Shown here: positions 20,945 through 30,253 of the stretch, piece by piece
Layout of the letters: every line of letters begins with the position of its first letter
Numbering within the stretch: the first letter of the stretch is position 1
Origin: Cellulomonas fimi
GTDB lineage: Bacteria > Actinomycetota > Actinomycetes > Actinomycetales > Cellulomonadaceae
Assembly (NCBI RefSeq): GCF_012952065.1
Contig: NZ_JABCJJ010000016.1
Span: 1-64,000 of the forward strand
Direction: 5' to 3'
Length of the DNA stretch: 64,000 nt
Notes under the pieces: model-generated
Databases searched by the model: none
The model's input: the letters and a program-made list of their open reading frames with translations, nothing else
What the model was told of the DNA's origin: nothing
Program-made: the position numbers and the translations under genes

Positions 20945-21060
20945 CGGCCGGCACGCTCTGTCGGCCGGCACGCTCTGTCGGCCGGCACACTCTGTCGGTC
21001 GGCACACTCTGTCGGTCGGCACACTCTGTCGGTCGGCACACTCTGTCGGCCGCACACTCT
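20945..21060. repeat. Intergenic array of 17-bp repeats, about 7 copies
   Basis: Six full copies of CGGYCGGCACRCTCTGT start at 20945, 20962, 20979, 20996, 21013 and 21030, with a shortened seventh at 21047. The array fills most of the gap between the pafA stop and the FKBP start. Since 17 is not a multiple of three and no open frame with coding character crosses it, it is non-coding. Confidence 0.95.
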
Positions 21061-21121
21061 ACGGCGCTCCGGGCGCGCGACGGCTCCACCCGAGCGACCC
21101 GCACGACCCGTGCGGGTCAGG

Positions 21122-22483
21122 TCACATGGACTCGATCAGCCGCTCGACCCGCTCGTCGACGCTCCGGAACGGGTCCTTGCACAGCACCGTGCGCTGCGCC
21201 TGGTCGTTGAGCTTGAGGTGGACCCAGTCGACCGTGTAGTCCCGGCGGGCCTCCTGCGCACGCCGGACGAAGTCGCCCCGCAGCTTGGCGCGCGTCGTCT
21301 GCGGCGGCGTGGCGGTCGCCTCGAAGACCTCGAGGTCGGTCGTGACCCGCTCGACCATCCCGCGGGCCGCGAGCAGGTTGTAGAGCCCCTCGGTCCGCGA
21401 GATGTCGTGGTAGGCCAGGTCGAGGCGGGCGATCCGGGCGTCGCCGAGGTCGAGCCCGTGCTTGGCCCGGTAGCGCTCGAGGACGCGCCACTTGATCACC
21501 CAGTCCAGCTCGCGGTCGACGAGCGAGAGGTCACCCGTCCGCAGCGCCCGCAGCCCGCGCTCCCAGAGGTCGACGACCTGCTTGGTGATGGGCGTCGGGT
21601 CGAGGTTCGACGCGAGGAAGTCCTTCGCGCGCGTCAGGTACTCCTCCTGGAGGTCGACGGCGGTCGTCGTGCGGCCGTTGGCGAGCTGCACGACGTGCAG
21701 GCCGGTCATGTCGTGGCTGATCTCGCGGATGGCGCGGATCGGGTTGTCGAGCGCCATGTCCCGCATCGGCACGCCTGCCTCGACCATGCGCAGGATGAGG
21801 TCCGTCGCCCCGACCTTGAGCATGGTCGTGGTCTCCGACATCGACGAGTCGCCGACGATCACGTGCAGCCGGCGGTAGTGCTCGGCGTCGGCGTGGGGCT
21901 CGTCACGCGTGTTGATGATGGGCCGCGACCGCGTCGTCGCGCTCGAGACGGCCTCCCAGATGTGGTCCGCACGCTGGGAGAGGCAGTACGTGGCGCCGCG
22001 CGGCGTCGAGAGCACCTTGCCCGCGCCGGTGAGCACCTGCCGACTGATCAGGAACGGCACCAGGACGTCGGACAGCCGGGCGAAGTCGCCCTGCCGGCGC
22101 ACGAGGTAGTTCTCGTGGCAGCCGTAGGAGTTCCCGGCGGAGTCCGTGTTGTTCTTGAACAGGTGGATCCGGCCCTCGATGCCCTCGTGCTCGAGCCGCT
22201 GCTGCGCGTCGGCCACGAGGCCCTCGAGCATCCGTTCGCCCGCGCGGTCGTGCGCGACGAGCTGGCGCACGTCGTCGCACTCGGCGGTCGCGTACTCCGG
22301 GTGCGACCCGACGTCGAGGTAGAGCCGCGAGCCGTTGCGCAGGAAGACGTTCGAGGAGCGGCCCCAGGCGACGACCTTGCGGAACAGGTACCGGGCGACC
22401 TCGTCCGCGGAGAGGCCACGGCCGTCGTCGGCCGCGCACGTCACCCCGTACTCGGTCTCGAGGCCGAAGATCCGTCGGTCCAT
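21122..22483 (-). CDS. pafA: Pup-protein ligase
   Basis: PafA joins the C-terminal Glu of Pup to lysines of target proteins. The 453-residue protein has the glutamine-synthetase-like core: [14 protein letters not shown] at the N-terminus, [16 protein letters not shown] (catalytic Asp), [18 protein letters not shown] and NTRDEPHAD. The length matches the family. Its start has the strong ribosome site GGAGGGAGGGG. It follows prcA by 16 bp, completing the Pup-proteasome operon order. Confidence 0.98.
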   Translation of the reverse strand: MDRRIFGLETEYGVTCAADDGRGLSADEVARYLFRKVVAWGRSSNVFLRNGSRLYLDVGSHPEYATAECDDVRQLVAHDRAGERMLEGLVADAQQRLEHEGIEGRIHLFKNNTDSAGNSYGCHENYLVRRQGDFARLSDVLVPFLISRQVLTGAGKVLSTPRGATYCLSQRADHIWEAVSSATTRSRPIINTRDEPHADAEHYRRLHVIVGDSSMSETTTMLKVGATDLILRMVEAGVPMRDMALDNPIRAIREISHDMTGLHVVQLANGRTTTAVDLQEEYLTRAKDFLASNLDPTPITKQVVDLWERGLRALRTGDLSLVDRELDWVIKWRVLERYRAKHGLDLGDARIARLDLAYHDISRTEGLYNLLAARGMVERVTTDLEVFEATATPPQTTRAKLRGDFVRRAQEARRDYTVDWVHLKLNDQAQRTVLCKDPFRSVDERVERLIESM

Positions 22484-22499
22484 CCGGTGCCCCTCCCTC

Positions 22500-23201
22500 C
22501 TACGTCGCCGTGCCGCCGAGCAGGTCCTCGAGCAGCGCTCCGGTCAGCCGGCGGAACGCGCGCCGCGGTCGCGTGCGGTCCAGGACGGCCACCTCGAGCT
22601 GACCGGCCGGGATTGCGCGCGGCTCCCCCTCAGCCTGCGCCCCGAGGGTCCTGACCGCCAGCCCCAGGACCTGCGGGAGGGACATCCCGGGACGCCACTC
22701 GTCGGCGAGCTTCGTGCCGAGGTGCTCCGCCTGACCACCCATGACGACGAACCCGTGCTCGTCCGCGACCGAGCCGTCGTACGACAGCCGGTAGACCTGG
22801 TCGCCGGACTCGTCGGCGCCGACCTCCGCGACGACGAGCTCGACCTCGAGCGGCTTCGACTCGGTCGTGAACACGGTCCCGAGCGTCTGGGCATAGGCGT
22901 TGGCGAGCCCGCGCGCGTTCACGTCCGCGCGATCGTAGGAGTACCCACGCAGGTCCGCGTACCGCACCCCGGCGACGCGCAGGTTCTCGAACTCGTTGTA
23001 CTTGCCGACCGCGGCGAACGCGATGCGGTCGTAGATCTCCGAGATCTTGTGCAGCGAACGCGACGGGTTCTCGGTCGCGAACGCGATCCCGTCGTCGTAC
23101 CCGAGCACGACGACGGAGCGGCCGCGGGCGATGCCCTTGCGTGCGTAGTCGGCCCGGTCCTTCATCAGCTGCTCGGGCGAGACGTAGAAGGGCATGCTCA
23201 C
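22500..23201 (-). CDS. prcA: Proteasome alpha subunit
   Basis: This forms the outer gate rings of the 20S proteasome. The N-terminus [23 protein letters not shown] matches mycobacterial PrcA, which supports the GTG start at 23199-23201; that GTG overlaps the prcB stop (GTGA). Conserved stretches include [20 protein letters not shown] and [19 protein letters not shown]. It lacks the catalytic N-terminal Thr, as expected for an alpha subunit. Confidence 0.97.
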   Translation of the reverse strand: MSMPFYVSPEQLMKDRADYARKGIARGRSVVVLGYDDGIAFATENPSRSLHKISEIYDRIAFAAVGKYNEFENLRVAGVRYADLRGYSYDRADVNARGLANAYAQTLGTVFTTESKPLEVELVVAEVGADESGDQVYRLSYDGSVADEHGFVVMGGQAEHLGTKLADEWRPGMSLPQVLGLAVRTLGAQAEGEPRAIPAGQLEVAVLDRTRPRRAFRRLTGALLEDLLGGTAT

Positions 23202-24079
23202 CGGTCAGCACCCCCCTGCCTGTCGCCCTCTGCCTGCTCTGCCCGCTCGGCCGGCGCGGCCCGCTCGTGCTCGCGCCGTCGCCGGTCGGCCACGGACTCG
23301 ACGACGTCGCCGAGCGACTCCTCCGGCACGCGCAGGTAGCCGGCGGCGGTCACGGTCGCCACGACCGGCCAGATCCGGCGCACCATGTCGGGTCCGCCGG
23401 TCGCCGAGTCGTCGTCGGCGGCGTCGACCAGGGACTCGACGGCGACGCGGACCGCGGCCTCGGCGTCGAGCGCCGGCTGCCAGAGCTTCTTGAGCGACCC
23501 CCGCGCGAACACCGAGCCCGAGCCGACGCTGTGGTACTCGTGCTCCTCGTAGCGCCCGCCGGTCACGTCGAACGAGAAGATCCGACCGGCCCCGCGGTCG
23601 AGGTCGTAGCCGGCGAACAGCGGCACGACCGCGAGGCCCTGCATCGCGAGCGGGAGGTTGCCCCGGATCATCATGGCGAGCCGGTTCGCCTTGCCGTCGA
23701 GCGAGAGGAGCGTGCCCTCGATCTTCTCGTAGTGCTCGAGCTCGAGCTGGAACAGGCGCACCATCTCGACCGCGAGCCCGGCCGCACCGGCGATGCCGAC
23801 GGCCGAGAACTCGTCGGCGGCGAAGACCTTCTCGATCCGCCGGCTCGCGATCATCGGGCCCGCGGTGGCGCGCCGGTCGCCCGCCATCACGACGCCGCCG
23901 TCGAAGGACAGCGCGACGATCGTGGTGGCATGCGGCGCGGCGGCGGACGCGTCGGACCCACCGACCGCCCTCCGGCCGGGCAGGAGGTCCGGGGCGTAGC
24001 CGGCGACGAAGTCGACGAACGACGAGGAGCCAGGAGTCGTGAAGGCCCGTGGGAGGCGGCCGTGGTGGTCCGTCGTCAT
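23198..24079 (-). CDS. prcB: Proteasome beta subunit
   Basis: The catalytic subunit of the 20S proteasome. A propeptide of about 51 residues precedes [21 protein letters not shown], so Thr52 becomes the N-terminal nucleophile after autoprocessing. The 293 residues and a charged C-terminal tail match the family. It lies 7 bp downstream of pup and overlaps prcA by 4 bp. Confidence 0.98.
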   Translation of the reverse strand: MTTDHHGRLPRAFTTPGSSSFVDFVAGYAPDLLPGRRAVGGSDASAAAPHATTIVALSFDGGVVMAGDRRATAGPMIASRRIEKVFAADEFSAVGIAGAAGLAVEMVRLFQLELEHYEKIEGTLLSLDGKANRLAMMIRGNLPLAMQGLAVVPLFAGYDLDRGAGRIFSFDVTGGRYEEHEYHSVGSGSVFARGSLKKLWQPALDAEAAVRVAVESLVDAADDDSATGGPDMVRRIWPVVATVTAAGYLRVPEESLGDVVESVADRRRREHERAAPAERAEQAEGDRQGGADR

Positions 24080-24086
24080 CGGCGCC

Positions 24087-24278
24087 TCACTGCCCGCCCT
24101 TCTGCACGAAGCCGCGGACGAACTGCTCGGAGTTCGACTCGAGCACCTCGTCGATCTCCTCGAGGAGCGCGTCGACCTCCGCGTCGCGCGCCTGGGCCGC
24201 CGGGGCCGCCGGGGCGTCCGGCTCGGGAGCGTCGTCGCCCTCGGAGTGATCCCTGCGCACGTGTTCCTGACCAGCCAT
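24087..24278 (-). CDS. pup: Prokaryotic ubiquitin-like protein Pup
   Basis: A 63-residue, mostly disordered protein tag. It ends in [11 protein letters not shown], so the C-terminal Gln must be deamidated to Glu by Dop before ligation. The central helix region [17 protein letters not shown] is the segment bound by the Mpa coiled coil in known systems. The ATG follows GAGGAGGG at a good spacing. It is followed by prcB. Confidence 0.98.
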   Translation of the reverse strand: MAGQEHVRRDHSEGDDAPEPDAPAAPAAQARDAEVDALLEEIDEVLESNSEQFVRGFVQKGGQ

Positions 24279-24388
24279 GGTGCCCTCCTCGGGTCAGCGC
24301 TGCCCTACCCCGCCCACCCTAGGCCCTGACCCGGACGGGTCCAGTGCAGGCGGCCCCCGCGGCGTCTCCGCGCGCGAGACCGGGTGGG

Positions 24389-26092
24389 TCAGGAGCCCGC
24401 GAGCGCCGCGAGCAGGCTGCCCACGTCAGGGCTCCGGTCGAGCAGCGCCCCGACGTGGGCGCGGGTGCCACGGAAGGGATCCCGCATGGGGACGCGCTGC
24501 AGGGTGGGCGAGCCGGGCACGTCGAACACGATCGAGTCCCAGCTCGCGGCCGAGATGTGGCCCGCGTACCGCGCGAGCGCCTCGCCGCGGAAGTACGCGC
24601 GCGTGTCGACGGGCGGGTGGAGGGCCGCGCGCTCGGCCGCCTCGTCCGTCACGAGCCGCTCGACCGCGCCCGCCTCGAGCAGCCGGTGGTACAGACCCCG
24701 CTCGGGGCGCACGTCGGACCACTGCAGGTCGACCGCGGCGAGGCGGGGGTGGTCCCACTCGAGACGGTCCCGCCGGCGCAGCCCCTCGAGCAGGCGCAGC
24801 TTGGCGAGCCACTCGACCTCCCGCGCGCAGCTCGCGGGGTCCGTCGCCAGCCGCTCGAGGATCGAGGCCCAGCGGTCCAGCACGTCGGTCGTCTCGGCGT
24901 CCGGGCCCACTCCCGTCGCGCCCGGGGCCAGGCCCAGGGCGGTACGGGCCGCGTCGAGGTACTCGCGCTGCACCTCGAGCGCGGTCAGCCGCCTGCCGTC
25001 GGCGAGCTCGAGCCGCGCCGTCATGGTCAGGTCGTGGCTCACCGTGTGGACAGCCGCGACGGGGTCCTTGAGCGTCAGCCGGTCGACGGCAGCGAGCGCC
25101 GCGGCCGGTCGGCCGCGCGCCGCACCGTCGGACCCGCCGAGCGACTGCTCGAGCAGCCACAGGACCAGCGAGGTCGTCCCGAGCTTGAGGTACGTGGCCG
25201 TCTGGAGCAGGTTCGCGTCCCCGATGATGACGTGGAGCCGACGCCACCGCGCCGGGTCCGCGTGCGGCTCGTCGCGGGTGTTCACGATCGGGCGCCGCAG
25301 CGTCGTCTCGAGCCCGATCTCCGCCTCGATGTAGTCGGCGCGCTGCGAGAGCTGGTAGCCCGCGACCTCACCCCGCTGCCCGATCCCGACGCGTCCCGCA
25401 CCCGTGAAGACCTGACGCGTCACGAGGAACGGCATGATGCGCCGCGCGAGCTCCGCGAAGGGCACCGCGCGCTCGACCAGGTAGTTCTCGTGCGTGCCGT
25501 ACGTCGCGCCCTTCCCGTCCACGTTGTTCTTGTAGAGCGCGACGTCCGGCAGCGCCGGGCTCTGCGCGAGCGCACGGACGGACGCCAGCATCACGAGCTC
25601 GCCGGCCCGGTCCCACCGGACGGCGTCGAGCGGGCCCGTGACCTCGGGCGAGGAGTACTCGGGGTGCGCGTGGTCCACGTACAGCCGGGCACCGTTCGTG
25701 AGGATCACGTTCGCGGCGCTCGGGTCGTCGTACTCCTCCACGACCGGGCGGACGAGCTCCTGGAGCGGCTCGGGCGCCGCGCTCGAGCCGGTCGGCGGGC
25801 CGTCCGCCGGGGTCGGGTCCGGCGTCGCGTCCGGGGCCGCGGGCGCCGCGCGGGTGGGGTCGTCGGTCAGCATCGACGGGTGGGCGGCCGCGCGCTGGAG
25901 GCGGAACCCACGCGCGTCGTGCAGCGGGTCCTCGTCGTCGTAGTCCCAGCGGGCGCGCGCGCGCGAGCCCTCGCGAGCCGGCACGTGCGCCGCGACGACG
26001 TGCGAGGACAGGAGCATCGGGTTGGCCGTCGGACGGCCGGGCTGCAGCACGCCGTACTCGGTCTCGATCCCCATCACGCGGCGCACGGTCAC
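24389..26092 (-). CDS. dop: Pup deamidase/depupylase
   Basis: Dop converts the Pup C-terminal Gln to Glu and also removes Pup from substrates. This 567-residue PafA paralogue begins MTVRRVMGIETEYGV and has LYVDHAHPEYSSPE (catalytic Asp), YKNNVDGKGATYGTHENY and NTRDEPHAD. It carries the Dop-specific insertion after the first strands, here enlarged by a Pro/Ala/Thr-rich stretch (about residues 75-108). The GTG start lies 6 nt after a TAGGGT element. It precedes pup. Confidence 0.97.
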   Translation of the reverse strand: MTVRRVMGIETEYGVLQPGRPTANPMLLSSHVVAAHVPAREGSRARARWDYDDEDPLHDARGFRLQRAAAHPSMLTDDPTRAAPAAPDATPDPTPADGPPTGSSAAPEPLQELVRPVVEEYDDPSAANVILTNGARLYVDHAHPEYSSPEVTGPLDAVRWDRAGELVMLASVRALAQSPALPDVALYKNNVDGKGATYGTHENYLVERAVPFAELARRIMPFLVTRQVFTGAGRVGIGQRGEVAGYQLSQRADYIEAEIGLETTLRRPIVNTRDEPHADPARWRRLHVIIGDANLLQTATYLKLGTTSLVLWLLEQSLGGSDGAARGRPAAALAAVDRLTLKDPVAAVHTVSHDLTMTARLELADGRRLTALEVQREYLDAARTALGLAPGATGVGPDAETTDVLDRWASILERLATDPASCAREVEWLAKLRLLEGLRRRDRLEWDHPRLAAVDLQWSDVRPERGLYHRLLEAGAVERLVTDEAAERAALHPPVDTRAYFRGEALARYAGHISAASWDSIVFDVPGSPTLQRVPMRDPFRGTRAHVGALLDRSPDVGSLLAALAGS

Positions 26093-26098
26093 GTCGTC

Positions 26099-26104
26099 AC
26101 CCTA
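26099..26104 (-). promoter_or_regulatory. dop -10 element, probable leaderless start
   Basis: TAGGGT on the minus strand ends 6 nt before the dop GTG. There is no ribosome binding site between them. Confidence 0.5.
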
Positions 26105-26179
26105 GTTCGGGCGCGGGCCACGGTCCGGAGCGGCGGCCGGTGCGCGTGCCCCGCGATCGCCGGGTCGCCCGCGGTGCCC

Positions 26180-27820
26180 TCAGAGGTACTGGCCCGTGCT
26201 CGTGACCGTCTCGATCGTGCGCGAGGAGTCGGAGCCCTTCTTGCTCGTGACGATCGTGCGGATGAACACGATCCGCTCGCCCTTCTTGCCCGAGATGCGC
26301 GCCCAGTCGTCCGGGTTCGTCGTGTTCGGCAGGTCCTCGTTCTCCTTGAACTCGTCGACGCAGGCCGCCAGCAGGTGGTCGACGCGCAGCCCACGCTGCC
26401 CGGACGCGAGGAAGTCCTTGATCGCGGACTTCTTCGCCCGGTCCACGACGTTCTGGATCATCGCACCCGAGTTGAAGTCCTTGAAGAACAGGACCTCCTT
26501 GTCGCCCGAGGCGTACGTGACCTCGAGGAACCGGTTCTCGTCGCTCTCGGAGTACATGCGCTCGACGACGCGGTGGATCATCGCCTCGACCGCGGCGACC
26601 GGGTCGCCGTCGTGCTCGGCGAGGTCGTCGGCGTGGATCGGCAGGTCCGGTGTCAGGTACTTGGCGAAGATCTCCTTGGCGCCCTCGGCGTCGGGCCGCT
26701 CGATCTTGATCTTCACGTCGAGGCGGCCCGGCCGCAGGATCGCGGGGTCGATCATGTCCTCGCGGTTGGAGGCGCCGATGACGATGACGTTGTCGAGCCG
26801 CTCGACGCCGTCGATCTCCGACAGGAGCTGCGGCACGATCGTCGTCTCGACGTCGCTCGACACCCCCGTGCCCCGTGTCCGGAAGAGCGACTCCATCTCG
26901 TCGAAGAACACGACCACGGGCGACCCGCCCGTCGCCTTCTCGCGCGCGCGGGCGAAGATCAGCCGGATGTGCCGCTCGGTCTCGCCGACGTACTTGTTGA
27001 GCAGCTCCGGGCCCTTGACGTTGAGGAAGTAGCTCTTCGCCGCGCCGCCGTCCTCACCGCGGGCTGCAGCCGCGGTGGCCGCGAGGGAGTGCGCGACCGC
27101 CTTCGCGATCAGCGTCTTGCCGCACCCGGGCGGGCCGTAGAGCAGGACGCCCTTCGGCGGCTTCAGGCCGTGCTCGCGGAACAGCTCGGGGTGCAGGAAC
27201 GGCAGCTCCACGGCGTCCCGGATCGCCTCGATCTGCGGCCCGAGGCCGCCGATGTCGGTGTAGTCGATGTCCGGGACCTCCTCGAGGACGAGCTCCTCGA
27301 CCTCCGCCCGAGGGATCCGCTCGAACACGAACCCGCTGCGCGCGTCGATCGTGAGCGCGTCACCGACCCGGATGCTGTGCTCGGCCAGCTGGCCGGCGAG
27401 CCGGACCACCCGCTCCTCGTCGGCGCGGCCCACGACCAGAGCGCGCTCGTCGTCGAGCAGCTCCTTGACGGTCACGAGCTCCCCGACGGGCTCGTACCCG
27501 CCGACCTCGACCACGGTCAGCGCCTCGTTGAGCATGACCTCCTGGCCGGGCCGCAGCCGGGACAGGTCGAGCGCGGGACTGGCACCGACGTGCATCTTGC
27601 GGCCCGCCGACATGATGTCGACCGTCCCGTCGTCCCGGGCGCTGAGGAAGATCGCGTAGGTGCCGGGCGGCTTCGCGAGGTCGTCGAGCTGCGCCTTGAG
27701 GTCGACGATCTGGTCGCGCGCCGCCACGAGCGCGTCCGACATGCGCTCGTTCTTCGCCGTGAGCGCAGCGATCTGGCGCTCCAGGTCGCGGAACTGGGAG
27801 TAGCCGGGCGACTCGGTCAT
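26180..27820 (-). CDS. mpa: Proteasomal ATPase Mpa/ARC
   Basis: The hexameric AAA ATPase unfolds pupylated proteins and feeds them to the 20S core. The 546 residues show an N-terminal coiled coil (about 8-50) that binds Pup, two OB-fold domains, then the AAA domain with [20 protein letters not shown] and the arginine-rich end [10 protein letters not shown]. It ends in GQYL, the C-terminal motif that docks into the alpha ring. The start lies in a leader with GAGGGGG. It is followed by dop. Confidence 0.97.
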   Translation of the reverse strand: MTESPGYSQFRDLERQIAALTAKNERMSDALVAARDQIVDLKAQLDDLAKPPGTYAIFLSARDDGTVDIMSAGRKMHVGASPALDLSRLRPGQEVMLNEALTVVEVGGYEPVGELVTVKELLDDERALVVGRADEERVVRLAGQLAEHSIRVGDALTIDARSGFVFERIPRAEVEELVLEEVPDIDYTDIGGLGPQIEAIRDAVELPFLHPELFREHGLKPPKGVLLYGPPGCGKTLIAKAVAHSLAATAAAARGEDGGAAKSYFLNVKGPELLNKYVGETERHIRLIFARAREKATGGSPVVVFFDEMESLFRTRGTGVSSDVETTIVPQLLSEIDGVERLDNVIVIGASNREDMIDPAILRPGRLDVKIKIERPDAEGAKEIFAKYLTPDLPIHADDLAEHDGDPVAAVEAMIHRVVERMYSESDENRFLEVTYASGDKEVLFFKDFNSGAMIQNVVDRAKKSAIKDFLASGQRGLRVDHLLAACVDEFKENEDLPNTTNPDDWARISGKKGERIVFIRTIVTSKKGSDSSRTIETVTSTGQYL

Positions 27821-27893
27821 CGTGGGCCCCCTCGTTCGTGGTCGGTGCGGCGCCGGCCTCGACGTCGTCTCCCACCGACCCTAACCAGCGATG

Positions 27894-29009
27894 TCAATCG
27901 GTCGCGGGACCCTGCCCCACGTCGCGCCGCACGCGCCGGACCTTCTTGTCGGAGACCGGACGTTCGCCGAGGTCCTCGGCCGTCCACTCGCCCTGGTCGG
28001 GCGCGTCGGGCGAGCCGTCCACGGGGTAGTTGCCCTTCGCGGGACGACGACGCCGGACGGGCGCCTCCACGCCGTCGGCCATGCGCCGCGCGGTGAGCAG
28101 GAAGCCGGTGTGGCCGATCATCCGGTGCTGAGGACGCACCGCCAGGCCCTCGAGGTGCCAGCCGCGGACCATCGACTCCCACGCCTCGGGCTCGGTGTAG
28201 CGCCCGTCCGTCCGCAGGTCCTCCGCGAGGCGCGACAGCTGCGTCGTCGTGGCCACGTACGCGATGAGGACGCCGCCCGGCGCGAGCGCGTTCGCGACGG
28301 CGTCGAGGTTCTCCCAGGGGGCGAGCATGTCGAGCACCACGCGGTCGACGGTGCCGGGCTCCGCGGTCACGGGGAGCACGTCGGACAGGTCGCCGACCGA
28401 CAGCGTCCACGCCGGGTGCGGCCCGCCGAACTGGAGCTCGACGTTCCCACGCGCGATGGCGGCGAAGTCCTCGCGACGCTCGATCGAGTGCAACGACCCC
28501 CCGTCCCCGACGGCGCGCAGCAGCGACATCGTCAGCGCGCCCGAGCCGACGCCCGCCTCGACCACCCGGGCGCCGGGGTAGATGTCCGCCATCGCGACGA
28601 TCTGGGCGGAGTCCTTGGGGTAGACCACCGCCGCCCCACGCGGCATCGAGAGCACGTAGTCGCTCAGGAGGGGGCGGAGCACGAGGTACTCGGTGCCGGC
28701 CGTGTTGCGGACGACCGAGCCCTCCGGCAGACCGATGAGGTCGTCGTGGAGGAAGTAGCCCTTGTGCGTGTGGAACTGCCCGCCCGCGGCCAGCGTGATG
28801 GTGTGCAGACGCCCGCGCGGGTCCGTCAGCTGCACACGGTCCCCCGGGCGCAGCGACCCCCGGCGCAGCTCGGCCCCCGTCGGCGCGGCGTGCGCCGCTG
28901 CGCCCGGCTGCGGGGCGGCGCCGAGCTGCGGGGTGTCGCCCGGCTGCGGGGTGTCGCCCCGCTGGGCTGCGGCGGGTGCGAGGGTCGGGCGGCGGGGCTG
29001 GTCGGTCAC
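27894..29009 (-). CDS. trmI: tRNA (adenine-N1)-methyltransferase TrmI
   Basis: This SAM enzyme methylates A58 in the T-loop of tRNA. After a variable N-terminal tail, the 371-residue protein contains LRPGDRVQLTDPRGRLHTI, the SAM motif VVEAGVGSGALTMSLL and the motif LDMLAPWENLDAV. It commonly precedes the mpa gene in actinobacteria. The GTG at 29007-29009 is preceded by TAGACT 8 nt upstream. The first 45 residues are low-complexity and built on three 18-bp repeats; the C-terminal 50 are basic. Confidence 0.95.
   Translation of the reverse strand: MTDQPRRPTLAPAAAQRGDTPQPGDTPQLGAAPQPGAAAHAAPTGAELRRGSLRPGDRVQLTDPRGRLHTITLAAGGQFHTHKGYFLHDDLIGLPEGSVVRNTAGTEYLVLRPLLSDYVLSMPRGAAVVYPKDSAQIVAMADIYPGARVVEAGVGSGALTMSLLRAVGDGGSLHSIERREDFAAIARGNVELQFGGPHPAWTLSVGDLSDVLPVTAEPGTVDRVVLDMLAPWENLDAVANALAPGGVLIAYVATTTQLSRLAEDLRTDGRYTEPEAWESMVRGWHLEGLAVRPQHRMIGHTGFLLTARRMADGVEAPVRRRRPAKGNYPVDGSPDAPDQGEWTAEDLGERPVSDKKVRRVRRDVGQGPATD
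28907..28960. repeat. Three 18-bp in-frame repeats at trmI 5' end
   Basis: GCTGCGGGGTGTCGCCCG-like units start at 28907, 28925 and 28943. They encode GDTPQP-type hexapeptides in the disordered N-terminal tail of TrmI. Confidence 0.85.
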
Positions 29010-29017
29010 GAGGGTCG

Positions 29018-29023
29018 AGTCTA
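29018..29023 (-). promoter_or_regulatory. trmI -10 element, probable leaderless start
   Basis: TAGACT on the minus strand ends 8 nt before the trmI GTG, with no ribosome site between. Confidence 0.42.
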
Positions 29024-29040
29024 GGAGCGTCGCACGGTGC

Positions 29041-30189
29041 TCACGGCCGCGCGCCCAGGGCCGCGACCACGTCGCGCGCGAAGACGATCCCGGACACGCG
29101 GCCGTCGACGACCACGGCCATCGCCTCCGAGAACCGGCCCACCCGACCCACGGCCTCGACCAGCGCGGCCCCGCCGAGAGCGCCGTCCACGACCGCACCG
29201 ACGGGCAGGGGGACCGCCACCGCCTGCACGGGCGTCGAGGGACGCGCGGGCGTCGGCACCGTGGCAGCAGCAGCGCCGTCGACGTAGCCGGCGGGGCGGC
29301 CGTCGGGAGCGAGCAGCAGCACCTGGTCGACCCCCGCGGCCACAGCACGGGACTCCGCCTCGCCCAGCGTGACCCCGTACGGGACGCCCACGGCCGGTCG
29401 GGCCACCGCGGCGATCGTCAGGCCGTCGAGCGCACGCTGCGCGCGCGCCCCCCGGATGGCCTGCGTGGCACCGCTCCAGAGGAACGCGCCGATCAGCGCG
29501 GCCCAGCCCACCGTGAACAGGTCGGGCTGGCGCCCGCTCAGGAGCGGTCGAAGGAGCACCCACGCGACGAAGCCGATCGCGACGACACGCCCGCCCCACC
29601 CTGCGACGATCGTCCCGCGCGCCCGGTCGCCCGAGGTCCGCCACACCGCGGCTTCCAGCACGCGCCCGCCGTCGAGCGGCAGACCGGGGATCAGGTTGAA
29701 GACGGCGACGAAGCCGTTCGCGATCGCGCCCGCGTACAGGACGATGCTGACGAGGCCCCCCGCCGGCACGGCGAGCACGGCCAACCAGCACACGACCGCG
29801 ACCGCGAGGTTCGTCAGCGGGCCGACGACGGCGATGAGGGCGCTCGACCCCGGAGTCGCGGCTGCCCCCCCGAACGCGGTGTGCCCGCCCCAGAGGGTGA
29901 TGGCGAACTCGCGGACCTCCAGCCCACGCGAGCGGGCCACGAAGCCGTGCGCGAGCTCGTGCAGGAAGACCGAGAAGAACAGCAGCACCACGAAGGTGAG
30001 CGCCACGAGGTAGGTCGCGACGCCACCGAGCCAGGGTGCCAGGTTCCGGACCGTCGGCACGAAGAGCAGGGTCAGGACGGCGGCCGCTACGAGCCACGAC
30101 GGCGAGAGGATGACGGGGGCTCCCGCCGCACGCCCGATCACCCAACCCTGGGTGCCCTCGCGACGAGGGGTGCGTGGCGCGACGTTCAC
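29041..30189 (-). CDS. Site-2 protease family M50 peptidase with CBS-like domain
   Basis: A 382-residue intramembrane zinc metalloprotease. The HExxH motif is FLHELAHGFVARS (about 76-88), and the third ligand region is NLIPGLPLDGGRVL. Six or so membrane segments span residues 25-250, and the C-terminal third looks like a CBS pair (VVVDGRVSGIVFARDVV). This matches the stand-alone S2P-CBS group rather than RseP, as no PDZ domain is seen. Its substrate is unknown. It lies 31 bp upstream of trmI. Confidence 0.9.
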   Translation of the reverse strand: MNVAPRTPRREGTQGWVIGRAAGAPVILSPSWLVAAAVLTLLFVPTVRNLAPWLGGVATYLVALTFVVLLFFSVFLHELAHGFVARSRGLEVREFAITLWGGHTAFGGAAATPGSSALIAVVGPLTNLAVAVVCWLAVLAVPAGGLVSIVLYAGAIANGFVAVFNLIPGLPLDGGRVLEAAVWRTSGDRARGTIVAGWGGRVVAIGFVAWVLLRPLLSGRQPDLFTVGWAALIGAFLWSGATQAIRGARAQRALDGLTIAAVARPAVGVPYGVTLGEAESRAVAAGVDQVLLLAPDGRPAGYVDGAAAATVPTPARPSTPVQAVAVPLPVGAVVDGALGGAALVEAVGRVGRFSEAMAVVVDGRVSGIVFARDVVAALGARP

Positions 30190-30195
30190 GACGCC

Positions 30196-30201
30196 AGCCT
30201 A
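30196..30201 (-). promoter_or_regulatory. M50 gene -10 element, probable leaderless start
   Basis: TAGGCT on the minus strand ends 6 nt before the GTG start of the protease gene. Confidence 0.5.
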
Positions 30202-30241
30202 AGTGGTGCGGGGCGTACGACCGGACGTCGGTGGCTGCGCC

Positions 30242-30247
30242 TACCCT
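30242..30247 (+). promoter_or_regulatory. RecB-like gene -10 element, probable leaderless start
   Basis: TACCCT ends 6 nt before the GTG at 30254. It is divergent from the element of the M50 gene, the two lying about 45 bp apart. Confidence 0.5.
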
Positions 30248-30253
30248 CGTCGT

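Noticed and set aside
20945-21060. CRISPR array
   Set aside because: The 17-bp units are directly adjacent with no spacers, and no cas gene is near. The same holds for 63124-63242.
27893-27898. TTGACA on the minus strand as -35 of the mpa promoter
   Set aside because: No -10 hexamer lies at the right spacing; the nearby TAGGGT is only 8 bp away.
24344-28096. A 1250-residue open frame on the plus strand opposite dop, mpa and trmI, and many similar long antisense frames
   Set aside because: These arise because GC-rich codon bias removes stops from other frames. Their Arg/His/Val-rich translations match no family, while the opposite strand carries well-known genes.
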